Origin: JBBDJB01 sp040880125
GTDB lineage: Bacteria > Planctomycetota > Planctomycetia > Pirellulales > JBBDJB01
DNA: 31,922 nucleotides
Assembly: GCA_040880125.1 (NCBI GenBank)
Contig: JBBDJB010000023.1
Coordinates: 1 to 31,922, forward strand
Direction of reading: 5' to 3'
Every line of letters starts with the position of its first letter. Within the stretch, counting starts at the first letter, position 1. Below are positions 24,147 through 31,653 of the stretch, piece by piece. A model generated the notes under the pieces. It saw only the letters and a list, made by a program, of their open reading frames with translations, was not told the DNA's origin and did not search any database. A program made the translations under genes and the position numbers.

Positions 24147-24593
24147 ATGAGCACACCGGCGATGCACGTGGTGATTCACGCCCGGGGGCGAGATGTTCCG
24201 GACGGGCCGCAACAAGAACTTGCCAGACTCTCCGTCGCCACGCTCGCACCCTCGCCGGCCGATCTGGCGCAGCCTTTCGCCGTGAGCTTCGAAGAGGTGG
24301 CCGCGGCGCTGGAGCAACTGCCGCGGCTGTCGCTGGAGCCGGACGGCTCGTTTTTTTGGGTCGGCGACGATCCACGCGGCACGTGGCAGCTTGACGGCCT
24401 GCTGTTCGATCGCAACGAGCACCTGATGACCGCCGAGCTTAAGGGCACTTGCCCCGCCGCCGCGCTCGATCGCTTCCTGGCCGCGCTGGGCTGGCCACAG
24501 ACGCCGGTGATGCTGCAACTGGTGCAGGCCTCGCTGTACCTGGACGAAGCGGTGTTTCGCCGCTGGGCAGCGCACGTCGGGTCGTTGTGGTGA
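24147..24593 (+). CDS. Hypothetical protein, unassigned
   Basis: A 148-residue acidic, soluble protein with no signal peptide, membrane helix or motif that I recognise. It looks real: the frame has strong coding character (GC-rich third positions) and well-mixed composition, with GSFFWVGDDPRGTWQLDGLL in the centre and a helical C-terminus LQLVQASLYLDEAVFRRWA. The frame opens at 24075 in a dispersed repeat; I placed the start at the ATG 24147, with 24162 as alternative, since upstream residues are repeat- and spacer-derived. No good Shine-Dalgarno is seen for either. It follows cutA by about 100 bases and might be cotranscribed with it. Confidence 0.65.
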   Translation: MSTPAMHVVIHARGRDVPDGPQQELARLSVATLAPSPADLAQPFAVSFEEVAAALEQLPRLSLEPDGSFFWVGDDPRGTWQLDGLLFDRNEHLMTAELKGTCPAAALDRFLAALGWPQTPVMLQLVQASLYLDEAVFRRWAAHVGSLW

Positions 24594-24627
24594 GCGCCGG
24601 CAGTCGGAGAGGGCCCGGTGGTCAAAC

Positions 24628-24661
24628 TCCCTCTCCCTCTGGGAGAGGGCCGGGGAGAGGG
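24628..24661 (+). repeat. Dispersed CCCTCTCCC/GGGAGAGGG hairpin repeat, copy E
   Basis: CCCTCTCCC, TCT, GGGAGAGGG, CCGGGGAGAGGG; orientation as copies A and B. It lies in the 184-base gap between the convergent unknown gene and ugd. Confidence 0.85.
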
Positions 24662-24734
24662 CTTACCAGAACTGTCACATACTCAGTCGAATCCTGGCGG
24701 ATCTGACTACTTGCGAATTCAGCTACAGCGAGAT

Positions 24735-24762
24735 GCACAGACAGGAATGTCTGTGTCACCAT
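24735..24762 (-). repeat. Dispersed TGGCACAGACATTC hairpin repeat, copy F
   Basis: GCACAGACA, GGAA, TGTCTGTGT, CACCAT on the plus strand; the arms pair except for the last base. It lies 16 bases beyond the ugd stop. As in copy A at 6365, the element follows the end of a minus-strand gene in the same orientation. Confidence 0.85.
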
Positions 24763-24777
24763 TGCGTCGTGCGGCGC

Positions 24778-26094
24778 CTACGAAGCGACGACGTCGCCGC
24801 GGCCGATGCTGTAGTACGTGAAGCCGCTCTGCCGCATACGCTCGGGGTCGTACAGATTGCGGCCGTCGAAGATCACCGGCCGGCGCATCATCCGCCGCAT
24901 CTGCTCGAAGTTCGGCCGGCGGAACTCGGCCCATTCGGTGGCGATGGCCAGGGCATCCGCGCCGGGCAGCACGTCCAGCGGCCGCTCGCCGTAGACCAGC
25001 CGGTCGCCGTACTGGCGGCGTACGTTGTCCATCGCCTCCGGATCGTGGACCTGCACCTTGCAGCCGGCCTCCAGCAGACGATCGATCAGCACCAGGGCCG
25101 GCGCTTCGCGAATGTCGTCAGTTCGCGGCTTGAACGACAGCCCCCATATGGCGATCGTCCGCCCGGCGAGCTCGCCGTCAAAATGCTGCCGGATCTTCTC
25201 CCACAGAATGAGCTTCTGCCGGCTGTTGACCTCTTCCACTGCAGCGAGGATGCGCGGCTCGACGCCCAGCCGCCGTGCCATGGCGGCCAGCGCCCGGACG
25301 TCCTTGGGGAAGCAGCTTCCGCCGTAGCCGACGCCGGGAAACATGAACGCAAAACCGATCCGCTCATCGTGGCCGATGCCGCGGCGGACGTCGTTGATGT
25401 CGCCGCCCAGCCGCTCGCACAGGTTGGCCATCTCGTTAATAAAGCTGATCTTCGTCGAGAGCATGGCGTTGGCCACGTACTTTGTCAGCTCCGCGCTCTC
25501 GGGCGACATGACCAGAAAGGGATTTTCGGTGCGCAGAAACGGCGCGTACAGTTCGCGGAGCACCTCGGCCACCTGCGGGCGGCTGACGCCGACCACCACG
25601 CGGTCGGGCTTGACGAAATCCTCGATGGCCGCCCCCTCCTTGAGGAACTCCGGATTGCTGGCCACGTCGCAGTCGCGTCCGATCCGCTCCTTGAGCCGCG
25701 CGGCAATCGCCGCGCAGGTGCCGACCGGGACGGTGCTCTTGGTCACCACAACGGCGTCTTCCGGCAGATGCGGAGCAAGGCTGTCGACCGCCGCCCACAG
25801 TGCGCTCAAGTCGGCCGAGCCGTCGTCGGCCGGCGGCGTGCCCACCGCCAGGTAGACCAGTTGGGCGCCCGTCACCGCCTCGGCCAGTTCGATCGTGAAG
25901 CGAAGCCGTCCGGCCTGGGTGTTGCGCAGCACCAGCTCGGAGAGCCCCGGCTCGTAGATCGGGATGTCACCGCGGCAGAGGCGGTCGATCTTCTCGCGGT
26001 CGATGTCGACGCAAACGACCTCGTTGCCGCTATCCGCGAAGCAGGTGCCGGTCACCAAGCCGACGTACCCGGTTCCGATAACGGCGATTCTCAT
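24778..26094 (-). CDS. ugd: UDP-glucose 6-dehydrogenase
   Basis: A 438-residue NAD-dependent enzyme that oxidises UDP-glucose to UDP-glucuronate, a precursor of acidic exopolysaccharide and other glycans. The Rossmann motif is GTGYVG at 7-12; VGTPP at 84-88, KSTVPVGT at 119-126 and the catalytic Cys261 in GYGGSCFPKD are typical. The C-terminal UDP-binding domain has WGLSFKPRTDDIREAPAL. The ATG at 26094 has AAGGA 8 bases upstream and starts the conserved MRIAVIGTGYVG directly; the frame's earlier start at 26121 is not needed. It is downstream of the GDP-mannose dehydratase-like gene (130-base gap), consistent with a nucleotide-sugar unit. Confidence 0.95.
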   Translation of the reverse strand: MRIAVIGTGYVGLVTGTCFADSGNEVVCVDIDREKIDRLCRGDIPIYEPGLSELVLRNTQAGRLRFTIELAEAVTGAQLVYLAVGTPPADDGSADLSALWAAVDSLAPHLPEDAVVVTKSTVPVGTCAAIAARLKERIGRDCDVASNPEFLKEGAAIEDFVKPDRVVVGVSRPQVAEVLRELYAPFLRTENPFLVMSPESAELTKYVANAMLSTKISFINEMANLCERLGGDINDVRRGIGHDERIGFAFMFPGVGYGGSCFPKDVRALAAMARRLGVEPRILAAVEEVNSRQKLILWEKIRQHFDGELAGRTIAIWGLSFKPRTDDIREAPALVLIDRLLEAGCKVQVHDPEAMDNVRRQYGDRLVYGERPLDVLPGADALAIATEWAEFRRPNFEQMRRMMRRPVIFDGRNLYDPERMRQSGFTYYSIGRGDVVAS

Positions 26095-26171
26095 GGGGCA
26101 ATCCTTGAGCAAATGATCCACCGGCGAAGCAGCAGTACCGCCTGAATTGTAGGGGGCGGACCCGTGTCAAG

Positions 26172-26189
26172 CGCGTCACCGGTGACGCG
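26172..26189. promoter_or_regulatory. Perfect 18-base palindrome upstream of ugd
   Basis: CGCGTCACC followed directly by GGTGACGCG, with no loop. It is immediately upstream, on the minus strand, of a perfect TTGACA (26165-26170) and a TACAAT (26146-26151), though these are only 13 bases apart. The position suggests an operator for a dimeric regulator; a transcription-termination stem for the upstream gene is a weaker alternative since no T-run follows. Confidence 0.45.
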
Positions 26190-26224
26190 GTCCGGCAGCG
26201 ACACCGCGGCACCGCTGGAAAAAT

Positions 26225-27208
26225 CTACCTCGCCGGCGGCGGGCTGCCAATCTCGGCCGCCACCCGCTCCAGATCGGCCTCGACCATCATCGCCACCCAG
26301 TCGCGAAATCCGGTGCGCGGCTCCCAGCCAAGCTGCTGCCGCGCCTTGGCGGCGCTACCCGCCAGTCCCTGCTCGCCGGCGGCACGCATCAATTTCGGAT
26401 CCATCCGTATAAACGGCCCCGCCTCCAGGCCGACGTGGGCAAACGCCGCTTCCACCAGCTCGCCCACGCCGTGCAGCTCTCCGGTGGCGATCACGTAATC
26501 GTCCGGCGTGTCCTGCTGCAAGCTCTGCCACATGGCCACTACATAGTCGCCGGCGAAGCCCCAATCGCGGCGGGCGTCGAGATTCCCCAGCGTAATCGAA
26601 TTGGCCATGCCCAGCTTGATCCGCGCGACCCCATCGGTGATCTTGCGGGTGACGAACCGCATATCGCGCCACGGCGACTCGTGGTTGAAGAGGATACCCG
26701 AGGCGATGAACAGTCCGTGCTGGCTGCGGTACGCCCCCACCAGGTGATGGGCGTACGCCTTGGCGGCGCCATAAGGATTGCGCGGCCCGATCGCCGCCCA
26801 TTCGTCGCAGCGTCCCTGGCCTGGGGCGAAGATCTCGCTGCTGCCGGCCTGAAAGAACCGAGCCTTGGGAGCGAAACGGCGCAGCGCCTCCAGCCAGCGG
26901 GCGACCGCCATGCCCGTCAACTCGGCCGTCTCCAGCGGCTGATCCCAGCTCGCGGCCACCGACGATTGCGCGGCCAGGTTGTAAATCTCTTGCGGCTCGA
27001 TCCGCCGGATTAAGTCTTCCGGCGAGGAGGGATCGGACAGGTCGGCCGAATGATAGGTGATGTGTTCGTGCAGCGGCGCGAGGCGCTCCGGCGGCTCCGC
27101 GTCCGGCCGCAACGTGGCGTGGACGCGATAGCCTTCGCGCGCGAGCAGTTCGGTGAGGTAGCCCCCGTCCTGTCCCGAGATGCCAATGATCAGTGCGCGG
27201 CGTGCCAT
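26225..27208 (-). CDS. gmd: GDP-mannose 4,6-dehydratase-like extended SDR
   Basis: A 327-residue extended SDR closely resembling GDP-mannose 4,6-dehydratase, which makes GDP-4-keto-6-deoxymannose for rhamnose, fucose or perosamine-type sugars. Seen: cofactor loop GISGQDG (9-15), YNLAAQSSV (76-84), the active-site SSE at 123-125, Tyr146/Lys150 in NPYGAAK, then GILFNHESPWRDMRFVTRKIT and the LGNLDARRDWGFAGDYV block. It differs from E. coli Gmd in being shorter and in having TLRPDAEPP where that enzyme has the RR-SS NADP-phosphate loop. The ATG at 27208 starts at the conserved core (MARRALIIGI); an ATG at 27229 is possible. It lies 71 bases after gyrA on the same strand. Confidence 0.88.
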   Translation of the reverse strand: MARRALIIGISGQDGGYLTELLAREGYRVHATLRPDAEPPERLAPLHEHITYHSADLSDPSSPEDLIRRIEPQEIYNLAAQSSVAASWDQPLETAELTGMAVARWLEALRRFAPKARFFQAGSSEIFAPGQGRCDEWAAIGPRNPYGAAKAYAHHLVGAYRSQHGLFIASGILFNHESPWRDMRFVTRKITDGVARIKLGMANSITLGNLDARRDWGFAGDYVVAMWQSLQQDTPDDYVIATGELHGVGELVEAAFAHVGLEAGPFIRMDPKLMRAAGEQGLAGSAAKARQQLGWEPRTGFRDWVAMMVEADLERVAAEIGSPPPAR

Positions 27209-27279
27209 GATCCCGATCGTAAGGAGCATCCCCGATTGCGGCAAGCAGCCGACGAGACGTTGCGACGATTTCTCATCGG

Positions 27280-30075
27280 TTACGTCGATTCGCCTTCGGA
27301 CTCGGCGGCTGGGGGCTCGAGCTTCGCTTCCGACGCGGCCGCCTCATCGCCGGTCGCCGTTTCGGCGTCGGCCAGCACATCCACCTCGCCATTTTCTTCG
27401 CGCGGCACCTGGACCACGGCGGCCAGCGTGTCCCCTTCGTCGAGCGTCATGATCCGAACGCCCTGGGTGTTGCGGCCGACGACGCTGATCTCGTTGGCGC
27501 GGATCCGCTGGATCTTGCCCCAGGAGGTCATCATCAGCAGCTCGTCTTCATCGGTGACCGAGGCGATGCTCACCACCGGGCCGTTCCGCGCGGTGGTCTT
27601 GATGTCGCGGATGCCTTTGCCGCCGCGGCGCTGCGTGCGGTAGCGCTGGCCGGACGAGGTGACTTCCTCTTGCTCGGCGGGCTCGCTGCCAGCAATACCG
27701 TCTTCCGCGGGCCCATTTTCTGCGAGGCCGTTTTCCTCGCTCTCCTGAGGACCGCCCGGCCCAAAGTACGTCCGTTTGCCGTAGCCGTTGGCGCAGACGG
27801 TCAACAGCGTGGCCTCCGGATCGGCCACGACCATGCCGACCAGGGCGTCGTCGGCGCCCAAGCGGATACCTTTCACGCCGCTGGTATTGCGGCCCATGGG
27901 CCGAGCGTCGTCCTCGCGGAAGCGGATGGCCATGCCCTTGGAAGTGGCCAGAACCAGCTCGTCACCCGGCCCCGTCACGACGACGTCCACCAGCTCGTCG
28001 TCGGGGCGCAGCTTGATGGCGATGATGCCGCTTTTGAGCGGCCGGCTGTACTTTTCCAGCGCCGTCTTTTTCACCAGGCCTTTGCGAGTGGCCATCATCA
28101 AAAAGCAGCCCGGCTTGTCGAAGTCGCGCACCGCGCGGCAGTCCGCGATCGTTTCCCCCTCGGCAAGCTGTAGGAGGTTGACGATCGCGCGGCCGCGGCT
28201 CTCGCGGCCAAGCTGAGGCAGATCGTACACCTTCTGCCAGTATACTTTTCCGCGGTTAGTGAAGAACAGCAGATAGGCGTGCGTGCTGGCGACGAACAGG
28301 TGCTCGATCGGGTCCTCTTCGTCGGATTTGGCTCCCTTGAGCCCTTTACCGCCGCGGCGCTGCGCGCGGTAAACGCTCGACGGGGTCCGCTTGATGTAGC
28401 CGTTGTGCGAGAGCGAGACAACCATCGTCTCCTCGGTGATCAGATCTTCCAGATCGATCGAACCGATCTCCTCGCCGCTGATTTCCGTGCGGCGGTCGTC
28501 GCCGAACTTGCGGCCCAGCTCCAGCGTGTCTTCGCGGATCATGGCATAGATCCGCTCTTCGTCGCCGAGGATGGAGACGTATTCGCCGATTTCCGACAGC
28601 AGCTTGGCGTGCTCGTCCGCCAGCTTTTCCTGTTCAAGATTGACCAGTTGGCCGAGCGTCATTTTAAGGATCGCATCGGCCTGTACCGTGGTGAGGCTGT
28701 ACTCCTCCGCGGCGCCCCGCTCCTGTTGGTAGACGGCGAAGCCGTCCTCGCCCAGCGCGCGGCGGAGCATGGCCGCCGGGCAGCGAATGGCCATCACGGC
28801 CTCTTTCGCCTCCGGCTGCGTCTTCGAAGCGCGGATCACGCGGATCACTTCGTCGATGTTCGCGTGCGCCAGCAGCAGCCCTTCGACGGTGTGTTTGCGC
28901 GTCCGAGCCTTGGTCAGCAGGAAGTGCGTCCGCCGGCGGATCACAGTCACCCGGTGCCGGACGAACTCGTCCAGCATCTCCTTGATGTTCAGGATCCGCG
29001 GCTTGCCGTCGACCAAGGCCAGGAAGATGATCGAGATCGAGTCCTGCAGCGGCGAGAATTGGTAGAGTTGGTTCAGCACGACTTCCGGATCAGCGTCGCG
29101 CTTCAGCTCCAATACCAAGCGCACCGGTTCCTTCAGGTCGCTTTCGTTGCGGATGCCGGAGATGCCGGCGATCCTGCCTTCGTTGACCAGCGCCGCGATC
29201 CGCTCCTCGACGCGGTCCCGCGCCTGCTGGTAGGGAATCTCCGTGACGACGATGCGAGAACGCTTGCCGTCGGGCCGTTCAATCCGAGCCCGGGCGCGAA
29301 CCACCACCGTGCTCCGCCCCGTGTAATAACCCTTGCGGATGCCGCTGCGCCCGCAGATGACGCCGCCGGTGGGGAAGTCCGGGCCGGGGATGATCTCCAG
29401 CAACTCGTCGATCGAGATGGCCGGGTTATCGATCACCGCCACGACACCGTTACAAACTTCACGAAGATTGTGCGGAGGGATCGAGGTCGCCATGCCGACG
29501 GCGATACCATTGGCCCCGTTGACCAGCAGGTTGGGAAACTTCGACGGCAGCACCGTCGGCTCTGTGCGCCGCTCGTCGTACGTGGGGATGTAGTCGACCG
29601 TGTCGAGCTTCAAATCCTCGAGCATCAGCGAGGCATAAGCCGACATCCGGGCTTCGGTGTACCGCATGGCCGCCGGAGGCAGACCGGCGATCGAGCCGAA
29701 GTTGCCCTGCTTGTCGACCAGCGTGTGCCGCATGTTCCAGTCTTGGGCCATGCGGACCAGCGTCGGGTAAACGATCGACTCGCCGTGCGGGTGGTAGTTG
29801 CCGCTGGTGTCGCCGCAGATCTTGGCGCACTTCATGCGGCCGGAGCCGGGGGTCAGGCTCAGGTCGTTCATGGCGACCAGAATCCGCCGCTGCGAGGGCT
29901 TCAGCCCGTCTCGCACGTCCGGCAGCGCGCGGCTGACGATGACGCTCATGGCGTACGTCAGGTAGCTGTCCTTCAGCTCATCTTCGATGGGCATGTCGAT
30001 CAGCCGGGCAGCGATGGGCGCTGCGTCGCCACCCTCACTTTCCGGCGGAGTCGGGCCGGTCGAATCGCTCGACAA
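27280..30075 (-). CDS. gyrA: DNA gyrase subunit A
   Basis: A 931-residue type IIA topoisomerase subunit that, with GyrB, introduces negative supercoils. The N-terminal breakage-reunion domain has the QRDR stretch YHPHGESIVYPTLVRM and catalytic Tyr139 in AAMRYTEAR. The C-terminal beta-propeller has a canonical GyrA box QRRGGKG at residues 572-578 and a second identical QRRGGKG at 815-821. Between them is an acidic Glu/Pro/Gly insert, and a long acidic tail ends the protein. I placed the start at the TTG 30075 because AAAGGA lies 6 bases upstream; the frame can open at a GTG at 30105, ten codons earlier, without a good ribosome site. The first gene of the gyrA-gmd-ugd run; a promoter is seen at 30167-30195. 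Confidence 0.95.
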   Translation of the reverse strand: MSSDSTGPTPPESEGGDAAPIAARLIDMPIEDELKDSYLTYAMSVIVSRALPDVRDGLKPSQRRILVAMNDLSLTPGSGRMKCAKICGDTSGNYHPHGESIVYPTLVRMAQDWNMRHTLVDKQGNFGSIAGLPPAAMRYTEARMSAYASLMLEDLKLDTVDYIPTYDERRTEPTVLPSKFPNLLVNGANGIAVGMATSIPPHNLREVCNGVVAVIDNPAISIDELLEIIPGPDFPTGGVICGRSGIRKGYYTGRSTVVVRARARIERPDGKRSRIVVTEIPYQQARDRVEERIAALVNEGRIAGISGIRNESDLKEPVRLVLELKRDADPEVVLNQLYQFSPLQDSISIIFLALVDGKPRILNIKEMLDEFVRHRVTVIRRRTHFLLTKARTRKHTVEGLLLAHANIDEVIRVIRASKTQPEAKEAVMAIRCPAAMLRRALGEDGFAVYQQERGAAEEYSLTTVQADAILKMTLGQLVNLEQEKLADEHAKLLSEIGEYVSILGDEERIYAMIREDTLELGRKFGDDRRTEISGEEIGSIDLEDLITEETMVVSLSHNGYIKRTPSSVYRAQRRGGKGLKGAKSDEEDPIEHLFVASTHAYLLFFTNRGKVYWQKVYDLPQLGRESRGRAIVNLLQLAEGETIADCRAVRDFDKPGCFLMMATRKGLVKKTALEKYSRPLKSGIIAIKLRPDDELVDVVVTGPGDELVLATSKGMAIRFREDDARPMGRNTSGVKGIRLGADDALVGMVVADPEATLLTVCANGYGKRTYFGPGGPQESEENGLAENGPAEDGIAGSEPAEQEEVTSSGQRYRTQRRGGKGIRDIKTTARNGPVVSIASVTDEDELLMMTSWGKIQRIRANEISVVGRNTQGVRIMTLDEGDTLAAVVQVPREENGEVDVLADAETATGDEAAASEAKLEPPAAESEGEST

Positions 30076-30166
30076 TGTGGTTCCTTTCGCGTCGCATGAC
30101 GGCACCCCGGCGGCAGTTCAAATTCCCTGTCCGGCGGCCGATTTCCTCTCGTGGCAAGCAGCCCGT

Positions 30167-30195
30167 AATATACCACGTTCACGGTGGCCCGACAA
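30167..30195 (-). promoter_or_regulatory. Candidate promoter of gyrA
   Basis: On the minus strand a -35 TTGTCG (30195-30190) and a -10 TATATT (30172-30167) are 17 bases apart, and the -10 is preceded by TGG, an extended -10. Transcription would start near 30160, leaving a leader of about 85 bases. Confidence 0.6.
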
Positions 30196-30750
30196 CGCGG
30201 TCAGCGTGCGGAAGTAGCGGTCGCAAGATCAAAGATAACAAGGCTTTGTAGAACGACTCCGCCGGCCTGAATTCATGCCCCAGCGGGGGATCGCGGAAGG
30301 TGTCAAACCGCCGCCAGTGGGAAGCTGAGTGAGAAGTCTCGCGCGTTCGCGGAGGTTGGCCTTTCGCATTCCCTCGGCCGCGCGGGAAAGCGGTGAAAAA
30401 ACTCTCGCCTGCCGACCGCCGCCAGTGGCAAGCAATGATCCTCCGCGGCGAAGTACTATTCGCGGTCGAGTCGATCGCGCGAGGGGTTCGAACGACGGCC
30501 AAGCGGCCCGGCAACCGCCGGTGTCTGGTCTAGTTTTTCAACCGCAGGCGAATAGAATGCAGCACGACCTACCCTGTGCCGCGTGTGGCGCGGCTCCGGA
30601 TCGAGGAATCCCACGCCTGCCAGCTTTCCCATTGAAGCTCCGCCGAATCTCCTTGCGTAGTGGAATGGGTGCTGCGGGTGATGCGGGGCGAAGGTGCCCG
30701 GCGACTCCAGCCTAGCGCGGGACGCACCCAGTACAGGCCGAGAAAGTTCC
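30196..30750. other. Divergent spacer between gyrA and DUF6677 genes
   Basis: No convincing gene is seen in this 555-base stretch. An arginine-rich minus-strand frame of 111 codons (30514-30179) has no coding character. The one structure noted is a direct repeat, ACCGCCGCCAGTGG followed by GAAGC or CAAGC, at 30307-30325 and 30415-30433 (18 of 19 bases identical). Confidence 0.6.
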
Positions 30751-31365
30751 ATGACCAGTCAGTCCACTCCCCAAACTGAAACCGAGCAAGTGGCGGCCGT
30801 TCCGCAGGTCGATCTGAAGGACCCTTGGCTGGCCGCCTTCCTGGCATGGCTGGTGCCCGGGGCGGGTCACTTCTATCAGGGGCGCACCGGCAAGGGCTTC
30901 CTGTTTCTGGTCTGCATTCTGGGGACGTTCATCTTCGGCCTTTATCTTGGACAGGGCCGCGTGGTCTACGCCTCGATGCGGCCCGAGGATCGCCGGCTGC
31001 CGTACCTGTGCCAGATCGGAGCGGGCGTCGTCGCCACTCCGGCGCTGGTGCAGGCCCAGCGGGTGCGATCCGGAAAGGAGCCGCTCTGGGCGGGCCTCAT
31101 GGCTCCGCCCGATCTGCGCCGGCCGATCCATGCCAATGACGATCAGGGGAACCCGATCGTCTTTCCCCATGAGCTATCTAAGTGGCATTACGAGCTGCAC
31201 AGTTTCTTCGAACTGGGGACGGTCTACACGATGATCGCCGGGCTGTTGAACGTCTTGGTGATATTCGACGCGTTCGCTGGTCCTGCGCCGTGGGTGCGGC
31301 GGAAGGAGGAAACCGGCGAAGAAGGGGCGGACATGCGGTCGCGTCCGCCGGATCCCGGCAGTTGA
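30751..31365 (+). CDS. DUF6677-type membrane protein with TM2-like segment
   Basis: A 204-residue membrane protein. The N-terminal part has AAFLAWLVPGAGHFYQGRTG followed by GFLFLVCILGTFIFGLYLG, a TM2/DUF6677-like pair of helices (about 28-62) with the Pro-Gly-Ala-Gly-His turn. Another hydrophobic segment is seen near 88-100, and a final helix near 162-184. The tail is charged and proline-rich. DUF6677 is a planctomycete family of unknown function. I chose the ATG at 30751, which has GAGAAAG upstream; the frame is open from 30694 without conserved residues. It is followed at 75 bases by a small membrane gene on the same strand. Confidence 0.82.
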   Translation: MTSQSTPQTETEQVAAVPQVDLKDPWLAAFLAWLVPGAGHFYQGRTGKGFLFLVCILGTFIFGLYLGQGRVVYASMRPEDRRLPYLCQIGAGVVATPALVQAQRVRSGKEPLWAGLMAPPDLRRPIHANDDQGNPIVFPHELSKWHYELHSFFELGTVYTMIAGLLNVLVIFDAFAGPAPWVRRKEETGEEGADMRSRPPDPGS

Positions 31366-31440
31366 CGCGGCCGATCACAATTCACGGCGGCGTTTCGCGG
31401 CTCGAATGGCCGCAACCGATTCAGCGGAAAATGAAAGCCG

Positions 31441-31653
31441 ATGCATAATCTCTTCCTGTTGGCGATCGGATCGGACCCGGCCAATCTGTGGTACGCGCTG
31501 CCGCTGATCGTCGTGATCACGCTGGTCTACTGCGCCACGCGGCACGAGGATATTGTGCCGATTCTCAAGCACGCGCTTCACTTCGGAACCACGCTGATCC
31601 TCTTTCTCGCCGTCGGTCTGGTCATCCTCACCGCGATGGCATGGTTCACCTGA
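31441..31653 (+). CDS. Small two-helix membrane protein
   Basis: A 70-residue protein with two transmembrane helices (about 16-31 and 46-67) joined by a short charged loop (CATRHEDIVPILKHALHFG). No named family is recognised. It follows the DUF6677 gene by 75 bases on the same strand and looks real by its regular hydrophobic pattern, typical start MHNLFLLAIG and absence of a competing frame; planctomycetes often have such a small gene beside DUF6677. The AAAATGAAAGCCG before the ATG includes only a weak ribosome site. Confidence 0.72.
   Translation: MHNLFLLAIGSDPANLWYALPLIVVITLVYCATRHEDIVPILKHALHFGTTLILFLAVGLVILTAMAWFT

Noticed and set aside
23542..24762. Possible CRISPR array from closely spaced repeats
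   Set aside because: The units belong to three different families, occur in both orientations, have irregular spacing, and there are no unique spacers of constant length or cas genes.
28279..30099. 606-codon plus-strand frame opposite gyrA
   Set aside because: Shadow frame created by high GC at third positions of gyrA; composition is dominated by Arg, Asp, His and Val, with no domain.
30179..30514. Minus-strand 111-codon frame upstream of gyrA
   Set aside because: Very Arg/Pro-rich, with no recognisable domain or ribosome site, and it overlaps the direct repeats; looks like non-coding GC-rich DNA.
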